Assembly: GCA_902595635.1 (NCBI GenBank)
Contig: CACJQT010000008.1
Coordinates: 1-59,660 of the forward strand
Length of the DNA stretch: 59,660 nt
Direction of reading: 5' to 3'
Origin: an uncultured Pelagibacteraceae bacterium
Lineage (GTDB): Bacteria; Pseudomonadota; Alphaproteobacteria; Pelagibacterales; Pelagibacteraceae
Both the position numbers and the translations under genes were made by a program. This document shows, piece after piece, positions 19,542-27,730 of this stretch. Below the pieces are notes generated by a model. It did no database searches. It was given only the letters and a program-made list of their open reading frames with translations, and had not been told where the DNA came from. How positions within the stretch are numbered: the first letter of the stretch is position 1; each line of letters starts with the position of its first letter.

Positions 19542-20225
19542 TTATTTCGGTAAAACAATTACACTTTCTAGTGCTACTACTAAATTTATATCATCTTTCT
19601 CTTTTTTGATGCCGCATCCATAAACTCTGTAAGCAATACCATCACTACCAGTATTTCCAGCTTGTTTTTTTACGCTTGTTCCTGTGCCTTTAAATGGAGC
19701 AGAGCCTACTTGCTCGATAAAATATTGATAGTAAAATTTCTTTAATTTATCGATTTCACTCTTGGGAATGGTTTTTGAACCTATGCTGTCATCCAAAATT
19801 ACTCCAAAGTTCCAACTTTCAGCAACAACGACTTTGTAGTCTTTTGGTTTGTTTACTTGAAAAGAATTATAACAAGTATCAGATTGTGATAGGTAATTAT
19901 CAGAGCTCATAGATTTGGAATTATAGTTTTTTTGGGCCATGTTAGATGGAAAACTCACTGTATTGTTAGGAAGATTTCTTTTACTCATATCCCTTTGATG
20001 ATTACTAATATTCCAAGGTCCTAAAGATTGATTGAGCACATATCTTTCTCCCTCAATAAGAGCTGTTTCCGCAACATAAAAGGTTTGTTGATACTCATCA
20101 CTACGATTATTGCTTTGATGGTCTCCAGCAGAAATTACAATAAGAGCACCTCCCATCAATGACATTACTAGCATCAAAACTAACGAAAGAACTAACGCAA
20201 AACCTTTTTCATTATTATTTATCAT
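19542..20225 (-). CDS. pilX: Minor pilin PilX-like
   Basis: A type IV pilus minor pilin. The class III leader MINNNEKG precedes the hydrophobic segment beginning FALVLSLVLMLVMS, and the downstream AETALIEGERY fits the PilX N-terminal family, in which Glu5 is commonly absent. Two cysteines (DTCYN and GCGIKK) could form the family disulfide. The length of 227 residues is typical. ATG overlaps the stop of pilW by one base. It probably joins PilV, PilW, FimT and PilY1 in the tip initiation complex. Confidence 0.83.
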   Translation of the reverse strand: MINNNEKGFALVLSLVLMLVMSLMGGALIVISAGDHQSNNRSDEYQQTFYVAETALIEGERYVLNQSLGPWNISNHQRDMSKRNLPNNTVSFPSNMAQKNYNSKSMSSDNYLSQSDTCYNSFQVNKPKDYKVVVAESWNFGVILDDSIGSKTIPKSEIDKLKKFYYQYFIEQVGSAPFKGTGTSVKKQAGNTGSDGIAYRVYGCGIKKEKDDINLVVALESVIVLPK

Positions 20226-21061
20226 TATAACGTTCCCATATTTCTTGCATGTGCAGTTACAACTATTGTCTCTCTAAAATATTTATCATTCCTAGTTTTT
20301 TTTCTAAGAGGATTATTTAATGTAAACTTAGTTCTATCTTTATCAGATCTATAGAATTTTTTTGTTGATCTTATAGAAAGCGCTATATCAACAGTTTTAA
20401 TTTTATATAATTTATCTTTTGTTGCATTATTTACCGTTGGAGGAGGATCTATTAATTTACCTTCATCATCTATTGGTAAAAAAACTAAATCATCAATATA
20501 ATCTGCAATTAATTGTTTTTCATAAGTTGCATTATTTCCATCTGTCCTAGGATTTTTCCAATTACTTCCAGACTCATCCCAAATAACTTTAGTTTTATAA
20601 ACAGCAAATGCATTGATAGGTGGAAATTTATTTCCTGGTAATGGAGGTGCGCTTTTATCAGGAAGTTTTGAACGTTCACAGCTATAAGTTACTTTATATC
20701 GTTCAAAGGTATATTTTGGTGTTTTGGTTTCATCATATTTCATGTCGCCATAAACAATATCTATTGTATCACATGCAGTATTAAAATTTGATGCTTTAGT
20801 AATTAGAATTGGAACATGTTCATTTGTAGTTTTCACTGTATCACCATAATATTTAAAACCAGCATTTCTAATATCGGCCATGATCATTCCCAACACCACT
20901 TTACCCTGATTAGATATCTTTGCTTTATCAGTAACTTGTGAATATGAATTATTTACAACATTATAAGATGTTAACATTGCACCCATCATTATTACAGAGA
21001 TTACAATACCTAGTAAAATTTCAATTAAAGTTACTCCAGATATGTTACTTAGTTTTTTCAT
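20225..21061 (-). CDS. pilW: Minor pilin PilW-like
   Basis: A tip-complex minor pilin. The class III signal MKKLSNISG is followed by VTLIEILLGIVISVIMMGAM, with the mature Glu5 that pilins need for assembly. The 278-residue length and C-terminal TIVVTAHARNMG match PilW proteins, as do the repeated mentions of a sequence like KTVDIALSIRST near the C-terminal third. Start and stop each overlap a neighbouring minor pilin gene by one base, so the set is translationally coupled. Confidence 0.85.
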   Translation of the reverse strand: MKKLSNISGVTLIEILLGIVISVIMMGAMLTSYNVVNNSYSQVTDKAKISNQGKVVLGMIMADIRNAGFKYYGDTVKTTNEHVPILITKASNFNTACDTIDIVYGDMKYDETKTPKYTFERYKVTYSCERSKLPDKSAPPLPGNKFPPINAFAVYKTKVIWDESGSNWKNPRTDGNNATYEKQLIADYIDDLVFLPIDDEGKLIDPPPTVNNATKDKLYKIKTVDIALSIRSTKKFYRSDKDRTKFTLNNPLRKKTRNDKYFRETIVVTAHARNMGTL

Positions 21062-21681
21062 TATCTTATTTGAAAATACAAGTATCCTTTCTTTGGTTTT
21101 TTATTTCCCTGATTATCAATTCTTCCTGTACTGATATTTACTTCCATTCGACCAATTACCATTTGGTCATAAAGTCTTGTCCCATTATAATTTTTATTAT
21201 TATTGTAAGTACAAACATTGCCAGAAGCGGCATTATTGCAAATGTCATATACCTTAAGTTCTTTTTTATTTTCTGCTCCCTTACATTTTAATCTTCTTTT
21301 AGAAAATCTATTTGCCCACTTATATTTTTTAGCATCAACAGTATTGGTGAAGGTTTGAGATGTCGAAGATCCAGAATTGCAACTAGGTGCGTTCCAGGAA
21401 GTTTTTCCACTTTTCTCTTGGCTAATTAAATAATCTGTTAAAGAAACCTTGCTTGTAGGCGATGATGCATTCTTCTCTGATATTAAATCTTCAGCAACCA
21501 TTGAAATTAGAAGGCTAGATTTGGTTCTTTCGCCTGATACATCAATTGAACGTATTGAATATTGAACCATCTGAAAAATAGCAATAAATCCTATAGCAAT
21601 TATTGCTGTTGATACCAAAGCCTCTAATATCGTTATCCCCTTATCAAATCTATTTTTTTTACATTCTTGTCCAAGCACCAC
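21061..21681 (-). CDS. pilV: Minor pilin PilV-like
   Basis: A minor pilin with the class III cleavage site FDKG before ITILEALVSTAIIAIGFIAI, carrying the mature Glu5. An open frame reaches upstream to ATG 21729, but that gives a 31-residue leader lying wholly inside fimT. The GTG at 21681 is preceded by GGAG five bases upstream and gives a normal 15-residue leader, so I choose it; the next GTG (21678) is also possible. Cysteines in the C-terminal domain may form disulfides. It is part of the coupled minor-pilin run. Confidence 0.82.
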   Translation of the reverse strand: MVLGQECKKNRFDKGITILEALVSTAIIAIGFIAIFQMVQYSIRSIDVSGERTKSSLLISMVAEDLISEKNASSPTSKVSLTDYLISQEKSGKTSWNAPSCNSGSSTSQTFTNTVDAKKYKWANRFSKRRLKCKGAENKKELKVYDICNNAASGNVCTYNNNKNYNGTRLYDQMVIGRMEVNISTGRIDNQGNKKPKKGYLYFQIR

Positions 21682-22273
21682 TTTTACTCCATTTAAATTT
21701 GTTAACATTTCCAAATCTTGTCCATTCAATCAAGTATGAATGTTTTCCAGGACAACCTGAGCCACTTTGACAAATCATGATAAATTTATCTGTAACATTT
21801 GAAGAATTTTCTAAGTTGATATTTTGTTGTCCATTAAAGATGCCATCAGTTGCATAATTTTTTTCTCTCAAAGAAAAACAAATTGACGATTTTTTCGTCA
21901 AGTTTGTTGCAACCGAAAAAGTTTGCTGATCAATAGTTTTAGTAAACCAATTCGCATCATTTTTACATTTTACGTCTAAACCTTTATTCAGCCTGTCAGA
22001 AAATTTTTTTCTATCAATTCCAACAGTAGTAACACTAGTAGATGATGCAGTGCTTTCAAAAGTAATTTTTACAACTTCGAGACTTCCGTTTGCTGTACGT
22101 GTATTGGCCATATTAATAGCATTTGCAATTTTTTCAGCTGCTGTTCTAACTTCCCTATCTTTTTGCCAACTCATAAAGTTAGGCATACCAATGGCCGAAA
22201 CCAATGCTACTATTGAAATAACAACAAGCAACTCGAGTAATGTAAAACCTTTAATGTTCTGATCTTGCAGCAC
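21659..22273 (-). CDS. fimT: Minor pilin FimT/GspH-like
   Basis: A pseudopilin of the GspH/FimT family. The leader MLQDQNIKG precedes FTLLELLVVISIVALVSAIG, with mature Glu5, followed by the family-typical stretch IGMPNFMSWQKDREVRTAAE. The 204 residues include Cys residues in ICFSL and MICQSGSGC that could pair. It overlaps pilT by 23 bp and runs into pilV by about 20 bp, indicating one tightly packed transcript. Naming between FimT and FimU is uncertain. Confidence 0.83.
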   Translation of the reverse strand: MLQDQNIKGFTLLELLVVISIVALVSAIGMPNFMSWQKDREVRTAAEKIANAINMANTRTANGSLEVVKITFESTASSTSVTTVGIDRKKFSDRLNKGLDVKCKNDANWFTKTIDQQTFSVATNLTKKSSICFSLREKNYATDGIFNGQQNINLENSSNVTDKFIMICQSGSGCPGKHSYLIEWTRFGNVNKFKWSKSGAWTRM

Positions 22274-23267
22274 CTGGATCTATTTTCCCTGCTTTAGCTA
22301 ATTCCTCTAAAGATTTTTCCATAGTGATCATCCCGTCTCTTACTGCAGTTTGCATGATACTAGGAATTTGATGAATTTTAGCTTCTCTAATTAAGTTTTG
22401 TATTGGTGCTGTACATTTCATGATTTCGAATGCACCAACTCTACCAGCACCATCTCTTGTTTTTAATAATCTTTGTGTAACAACCATTTTTAAAGATGTT
22501 GAAATTTGAGCTCTTATCTGTTCTTGCTGCTCAGGTGGAAACACATCAATAATTCTATTAATTGTACTAGGCGCACCACTTGTATGAAGAGTTCCAAATA
22601 CTAAATGACCTGTCTCAGCAGCAGTTAATGCTAGACTAATAGTTTCTAAGTCTCTCATTTCTCCAACTAAAATTACATCTGGATCTTCTCTAAGAGCTGC
22701 TTTTAAAGCTGCAGCAAATGTTTCTGTTTGTTTTCCAACTTCTCTATGAGAAACAATGCTTTTGTTATCTTGATGAATAAATTCAACAGGATCTTCTACA
22801 GTAATGATATTTGCAGTCCTCGTTTTATTTATTTCATTAACAATAGCTGCAAGCGTAGTTGATTTTCCTGAACCAGTTGGGCCTGTAACTAAAACAAGTC
22901 CTTTGTGAAAGTCGACAATATCATAAAGAGACTGAGGCAAATTAAATTGATCCATTTCAGGAATTTTACTCTCAACCCTTCTGCAAACACATGCTGGACC
23001 TTTAATTGTCTTATAAAAGTTTGCTCTAAATCTTAATCCACTTAATGTTACCGAAGTATCTAATTCGTGAGTTTTATCAAATTTATTTAATTCATGTTCA
23101 CTACAATTCATTGATAATAAATCTTTTATGTCTTGAGCCGTAACCATTACTTCTTGAACCTTAATAATCTCGCCCGTTTGTCGGTAAGCAAGAGGGGCAC
23201 CGGCCCTTAAGTGGAAATCAGAAATCTTTTTATTATTTTTTGCAAGTTCTTCTAATTTTTCAAACAT
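22251..23267 (-). CDS. pilT: Pilus retraction ATPase PilT
   Basis: A hexameric cytoplasmic ATPase that drives pilus disassembly. Walker A GPTGSGKST lies at residues 129-137, followed by the Asp box (VEDPVEFIH), Walker B ILVGEMRD and the His box HLVFGTLHTSGAPST. The C-terminal retraction motif PIQNLIREAKIHQIPS is the PilT signature. The 338-residue length is normal. Unusually it leads the minor-pilin operon rather than standing with pilB, and it is the only retraction ATPase in the window. Confidence 0.93.
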   Translation of the reverse strand: MFEKLEELAKNNKKISDFHLRAGAPLAYRQTGEIIKVQEVMVTAQDIKDLLSMNCSEHELNKFDKTHELDTSVTLSGLRFRANFYKTIKGPACVCRRVESKIPEMDQFNLPQSLYDIVDFHKGLVLVTGPTGSGKSTTLAAIVNEINKTRTANIITVEDPVEFIHQDNKSIVSHREVGKQTETFAAALKAALREDPDVILVGEMRDLETISLALTAAETGHLVFGTLHTSGAPSTINRIIDVFPPEQQEQIRAQISTSLKMVVTQRLLKTRDGAGRVGAFEIMKCTAPIQNLIREAKIHQIPSIMQTAVRDGMITMEKSLEELAKAGKIDPGAARSEH

Positions 23268-23394
23268 TCAATATTGTTACTATAAATATAAGTTATTTTT
23301 ACTAATTTATTTCAAAAAAACTCATTATGTACTACTCGGGCTTTTTATTCTAGTAAAAGTTGAGTATATAGATAAAATTCAAAATATAAAAAAT
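23268..23394. promoter_or_regulatory. Divergent promoter region between pilT and pilMN operons
   Basis: This 127-bp spacer separates the two divergent pilus operons and must hold both promoters. It contains nested complementary segments: ACTCA (23320-23324) with TGAGT (23361-23365), and inside them TACT (23330-23333) with AGTA (23352-23355). No -35/-10 pair with good spacing could be fixed by eye. The paired segments may be an operator or a short mRNA leader for pilMN, but they are short. Confidence 0.4.
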
Positions 23395-25110
23395 ATGAAA
23401 AATCCTTTTGCTAATCTTTTTAAGAAAAAGAGTAAAGATGGTGCACCAGATAAACCTGTGCCAAAGCCAGATGCGGGCAAAAAGAAAGAGGGTTTTTTTA
23501 GCAAACTTTTAAAAAATAGATTAGGAAAATCTTCAATAAAAGGTGAAGAAATTTTAGGTGTTGAATTGACACCAAGCGAAATTAGACTTGCTCAAGTATC
23601 CAGCAATAAAGCAAACCAATGGGTCTTAGATAAATTTTATGTTCATAAATTTGAAGGAGTTCCTGATGGCGGCACTGTTTTAGAAAATCAAGATAAAATT
23701 GCTGAAGAACTAAAGTTAGCTTTATTAAAATCTAAAGTCTCAACAACAAACGCTGCAATAGCAATTCCAGTTACAAGTGCAATCATTAGGGTCGTAACCG
23801 CACCTTTAATGACTGAAGAAGAATTGAAAAAAGCCATCGATACAGATTCACTTTGGGAAAATTTAGTTCAACTTACAGATAATTTAGCAGAATATTCAAT
23901 CTTTCATCAGGTAATAAATAAAGATGAAAAAGCTAACACGATGGATATCTTGTTTGTTGCCTCAAAACTTTCAGACATTAATAGTTATACAGCAATAATT
24001 AAAAAAGGTGGATTAAACGCTGTAATCATTGATGTTAAATGTTTTGCATTAAAATCTGCAGTAGACCAAATTAATCAAATAGCTGGATCAATTGAAGACT
24101 CAAATTTAACAGCAGTTCTAGAATTTGGACTTGATGAAAATTATGTAATGATACTTTATGAAAATAATCCAATCATTACAGATATATTTATTAGAGCTCA
24201 AGATAGAAAAACTTTATCTGAAAGTAATAATCAAGAAGAAATGGATGCTTTGGTTAGAAGATATATGACACAGGTTAAACAAGCAGTTCAAGATTTTGAA
24301 ACAAAATATGAAAAAAGAATTAGAAATTTAAAAGTTACATCTAATTTACCAAACGTAGAAGATTATTTGGCAAGTTTTAGAAAAAATATGGTGAACACTG
24401 GATATAATCTTTTTAATCCATTTGATGGAATTAAAATACCTGCGCAAATTGAAAATGAAACTAAATTAAGTAATCCATCTTATTTTTCAACAGTTATGGG
24501 ATTAGCTTTTAGAAAGTTAGATGTATTTGGTTATTATAAATTTGTTACTGCTGTAAAAAATATAAATCTTCTTCCAAATAGAGAAAATATGATTGCACAA
24601 AAAAAAGCTAAAGCATTTTCAAATTTTGCCTTTAAAGGAATTGCTGGAATAGTGGTAGCAATATATGTTGTTCTTTTTGGATTTTCATTTTGGCAAATTA
24701 CAGATTTAAATAAAAAGATAGCTGGATATGAGGAAGTAATTCAAACTCATGAGCTAAGGACTTTAGAAAGAAATAAATATCTTAAAGAAAAAAATTTAAT
24801 GGACAAGGCACTTGAGCTTAGTCAGTCAATAAAATCAAATAAGACGGTTAGCTTTAAAGTTTTAGCTCAAATTGCTTCAGCAGTTCCAAAAAGAGTTAAA
24901 TTCAGTTCAATCGACTATAATGGTTCAGACTTAATAGTTATTGAAGGTTCGGCTTTTAGCGATCAAGATATTTTAAAGTTAATAAGCAATTTAAATAACA
25001 AAAAATTAATTTCACAAGCATCTTTAGCAAGTATGACCTTGCCTAATGACCAACAGAGCTCTCAAACAATGAAGGGCTTCAAGATAGCTTGCATTTTGGA
25101 GAGCGCGTAA
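23395..25110 (+). CDS. PilM-PilN fusion, pilus alignment subcomplex
   Basis: One 571-residue protein combines two components that are normally separate. A basic lysine/proline-rich N-terminus (1-50) precedes an FtsA-like PilM actin fold (about 52-375), with GVELTPSEIRLAQV at its start. Then comes the PilN docking motif INLLPNR (390-396), a transmembrane helix (about 412-434) and a PilN-like periplasmic coiled-coil and ferredoxin-like domain. PilN normally binds PilM through the INLLP peptide, so here the contact would be within one chain. The start is ATG 23395. pilO starts in the TAATG overlap at the end. Confidence 0.9.
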   Translation: MKNPFANLFKKKSKDGAPDKPVPKPDAGKKKEGFFSKLLKNRLGKSSIKGEEILGVELTPSEIRLAQVSSNKANQWVLDKFYVHKFEGVPDGGTVLENQDKIAEELKLALLKSKVSTTNAAIAIPVTSAIIRVVTAPLMTEEELKKAIDTDSLWENLVQLTDNLAEYSIFHQVINKDEKANTMDILFVASKLSDINSYTAIIKKGGLNAVIIDVKCFALKSAVDQINQIAGSIEDSNLTAVLEFGLDENYVMILYENNPIITDIFIRAQDRKTLSESNNQEEMDALVRRYMTQVKQAVQDFETKYEKRIRNLKVTSNLPNVEDYLASFRKNMVNTGYNLFNPFDGIKIPAQIENETKLSNPSYFSTVMGLAFRKLDVFGYYKFVTAVKNINLLPNRENMIAQKKAKAFSNFAFKGIAGIVVAIYVVLFGFSFWQITDLNKKIAGYEEVIQTHELRTLERNKYLKEKNLMDKALELSQSIKSNKTVSFKVLAQIASAVPKRVKFSSIDYNGSDLIVIEGSAFSDQDILKLISNLNNKKLISQASLASMTLPNDQQSSQTMKGFKIACILESA

Positions 25111-25748
25111 TGGATTTAAAAAATATGACAATGGATGATTTGAAACAAAAATTTTCAACTATTGATAAAAAAACAATAATTAAATTTGGAATTGGATTTG
25201 GTGCAATTATTATTTTCTTAATCATTTATTATGCAATTTTAAATCCAATGGTAAAAGAGAGAAAGGCTAAGTTTGATGATAAAATTTTGAAGGAAAATGA
25301 AATCAATCAGTTTGAAAATGACATAATTACACTAAAAAAAAATATAAAAAAAAGAAAACCTGAATTTGAAGCTAGTTCAACTTTGTTTCACTCAAAAGCT
25401 GAGGTTGAAGGTTTGTATGAAAGTTTGAGCAAGCATGCAGCTGTTAATGGATTAGTTATTTCAAAAATACAAAAGAAAAAACCTAAACCAGTACTAAAAG
25501 CTGGAAATGCAGAGCAATCTGAAAACAATTTAACAAAGGAAATGGTTTCGTATTATAAGATTCCAGTAGACTACGAAATAAAGGGTAATTTTCTTGGATA
25601 TATTAAGTTCAAAAGAGCAGTATCTAAACAAAAAAAAATGTTAAATTTTGACAAAGAGACGATAAGTGTAGTACAAAATGATTCAACTGGAGCGATAGTA
25701 GCAAAAGGTGAATTAACAATTGTAGGAATGCCTGATGAATTTTTTTAA
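25110..25748 (+). CDS. pilO: Pilus alignment protein PilO
   Basis: A bitopic inner-membrane protein that pairs with PilN and links the motor complex to PilP and the secretin. ATG 25110 overlaps the PilMN stop in TAATG and gives 212 residues; an in-frame upstream ATG at 25089 lies inside pilMN and is less likely. A short cytoplasmic segment precedes one transmembrane helix (about 23-44). A lysine-rich coiled coil (about 50-95) and a ferredoxin-like C-terminal domain follow. Order and topology carry the call. Confidence 0.87.
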   Translation: MDLKNMTMDDLKQKFSTIDKKTIIKFGIGFGAIIIFLIIYYAILNPMVKERKAKFDDKILKENEINQFENDIITLKKNIKKRKPEFEASSTLFHSKAEVEGLYESLSKHAAVNGLVISKIQKKKPKPVLKAGNAEQSENNLTKEMVSYYKIPVDYEIKGNFLGYIKFKRAVSKQKKMLNFDKETISVVQNDSTGAIVAKGELTIVGMPDEFF

Positions 25749-26190
25749 AATAATCTTACTAACTTTATTTTACTTTATTAGCTCTTTAACTTTAGCTATA
25801 GCAGACAATCACGATCAAAAAAAAGAAGTTTTAGAGCAAGTAAAAGAAATAGCAAAAGAAATAGAAGATGACGAAGAGGTTCCATTAAATGATCCTTTTG
25901 CTGGAAACGAAGGTACAAGCTCGATGTCAGGAAACATACCTGCTGAAGAGCAAGAAAATGAATTAAGCTTATACAATTTTAAATTAGCAGGATTAATATC
26001 TGGAAAAGATCATAGTTATATTTCGATAGTAAACTCTGGAGGAGAGGTTTTAACTTTAACTCTTGGCCAATACTTGGGCAAAATTCAATTAGTAGATTTA
26101 AGATTGACTGAAGCCATATTTAAAAAAGATGATGGTAAATTTATGATTATTGATTTTAATAATCAAGTTAGAGAGTCAGATGATTATTAA
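25735..26190 (+). CDS. pilP: Pilus assembly protein PilP
   Basis: A small periplasmic protein linking PilN/PilO to the PilQ secretin. The 151 residues begin with a signal peptide (1-22), followed by a flexible acidic linker, the DPF motif (NDPFAGN) typical of PilP, and a beta-rich domain with LAGLISG and LGQYLGKI. No lipobox cysteine is seen, although PilP proteins are often lipoproteins. The gene overlaps pilO by 14 bp and pilQ by 11 bp. Confidence 0.85.
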   Translation: MNFFKIILLTLFYFISSLTLAIADNHDQKKEVLEQVKEIAKEIEDDEEVPLNDPFAGNEGTSSMSGNIPAEEQENELSLYNFKLAGLISGKDHSYISIVNSGGEVLTLTLGQYLGKIQLVDLRLTEAIFKKDDGKFMIIDFNNQVRESDDY

Positions 26191-27730
26191 AAAATATTTC
26201 AGTATAATTTTTCTGCTAGCTTTTGCTTTTATTTTGAGTGCCTGTGGTCCAAATTCAAAATATAACAAACCATTTAAACATAACACACCCTTAATTAAAG
26301 ATAAAAATATTGTTAATTCAGGAAAATCTGAAGTTGCAAAAACCCTTGAAATGGGTCCCAAACCTATTGAAGGTGACTCTAGAAAATTAGGAAAAAGAAA
26401 GAAAATATCATCTGAAGCACAACGAAATTACTTAATAATTTCTGACGAATACCCATTATTAAAACAAAGGGTAACCTTAAAATTTAAAAACTTAGATTAC
26501 AAAGAAACCATGAAATTAATGGGTAAAATTGGTGAGATTAACATTCTTGTTGGTGACGAGGTGGCTGGAGCAATTTCTGCAGAATTAATTGATGTGCCGT
26601 GGGATAAGGCTTTTCAAGCCTTGTTAGATATGAAAAATTTTGCATCGGATGTTGATGTAGCAAGCAATTTAATAAGAATTCATTCTCCCGAGACTTTGAC
26701 AGCGCAAGAGACATATAAATCCGAAAGGGCTCAAGCTGTTAAAAGAAAAGTAGAATTAGAAGATAGTGTTGAGCCTATTTATTCTGAAATTTTTAGACTT
26801 TATTATATAACTCCGGCACAAGCAAAAGCGACAATTGAGGAATTATTTACACAATCAGCTGGAGAAAGTTCTTTTTCTCCAATTCAAATTACTGAAGAGG
26901 CGACGACAAGGTCTATAATTGTAAGAGGTAAGGAAAAAGATTTAGATGTCGTAGATAAAGTAGTAAAGGAAATTGACATAAGAACTAAGCAAGTATTAAT
27001 CGAAGCATTTATTGTCGAAGCTAATTCAGATTTCGAAAGAGCTTTAGGATCCAGATTGGGAGGATACTATAATAGAGCTGGTAAAATATCAGGTGGAACA
27101 GCTGGAACTAGTAGTGGTAGTGCTTTTGGAACTGATTTAGATACAGCTGCAGGATTAGGGGCAGCCACAGATAGTCTAGCAAACTTTCCTGTAACTGGAG
27201 CAACAAGCGGAATTGGAATATTGAGAAGAACTGGTTCGGGGGTTCTTAAAGCCGAGATAACTGCCTTAGAGAGTATGGGTATGGGTAAAACTATTTCTAA
27301 TCCAAAGGTATTTACTTTAGATAACCAATTAGCAACTGTAACCCAAGGTGAAGAAATTCCTTATCAAACTACTTCTGATGGAACTACATCTACTTCTTTT
27401 AAAGAGGCTGCTTTGAAACTTGAAGTTACCCCAAGCATTATAGGAGATGGAAATGTTCTGCTAACTATTAAAGTAAACAATGATACTCCAAATAGATCAG
27501 CTGGTGGAGATGAACCACCAATAAATAAAATGGAAATTGTTACAAAATTACTCGTGGCTGACGGAGATATAGTCGTAATTGGTGGAATTAAGAAAAATAT
27601 TGTTTCTCAAAACAAAAATCAAACACCAGGAATAGGCAATATGCCAGTGATTGGTAACCTCTTTAAAGGTAAGTCAAATTCTGATAATCTTGACGAGCTA
27701 TTGGTATTTATAGCACCAAGAATTTTATAA
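26180..27730 (+). CDS. pilQ: Outer-membrane secretin PilQ, lipoprotein form
   Basis: Forms the outer-membrane pore for the pilus. ATG 26180 gives 516 residues starting with a lipoprotein signal (FILSAC, Cys22); the in-frame ATG at 26150 would bury this signal. A short secretin N0/STN domain (about 95-165), an N1 domain with TPAQAKATIEELF, and the secretin core with VLIEAFIVEANSDFERALG and GIGNMPVIGNLFKG follow. Beta-rich AMIN domains usual at the N-terminus of PilQ are absent. Coupled to pilB by TAATG. Confidence 0.92.
   Translation: MIIKKYFSIIFLLAFAFILSACGPNSKYNKPFKHNTPLIKDKNIVNSGKSEVAKTLEMGPKPIEGDSRKLGKRKKISSEAQRNYLIISDEYPLLKQRVTLKFKNLDYKETMKLMGKIGEINILVGDEVAGAISAELIDVPWDKAFQALLDMKNFASDVDVASNLIRIHSPETLTAQETYKSERAQAVKRKVELEDSVEPIYSEIFRLYYITPAQAKATIEELFTQSAGESSFSPIQITEEATTRSIIVRGKEKDLDVVDKVVKEIDIRTKQVLIEAFIVEANSDFERALGSRLGGYYNRAGKISGGTAGTSSGSAFGTDLDTAAGLGAATDSLANFPVTGATSGIGILRRTGSGVLKAEITALESMGMGKTISNPKVFTLDNQLATVTQGEEIPYQTTSDGTTSTSFKEAALKLEVTPSIIGDGNVLLTIKVNNDTPNRSAGGDEPPINKMEIVTKLLVADGDIVVIGGIKKNIVSQNKNQTPGIGNMPVIGNLFKGKSNSDNLDELLVFIAPRIL

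Noticed and set aside
21659..21729. A 71-bp overlap between fimT and an upstream-extended pilV frame, suggesting a frameshift or fusion.
   Set aside because: A GTG at 21681 with GGAG in front gives a normal leader and a short overlap, so no frameshift is needed.
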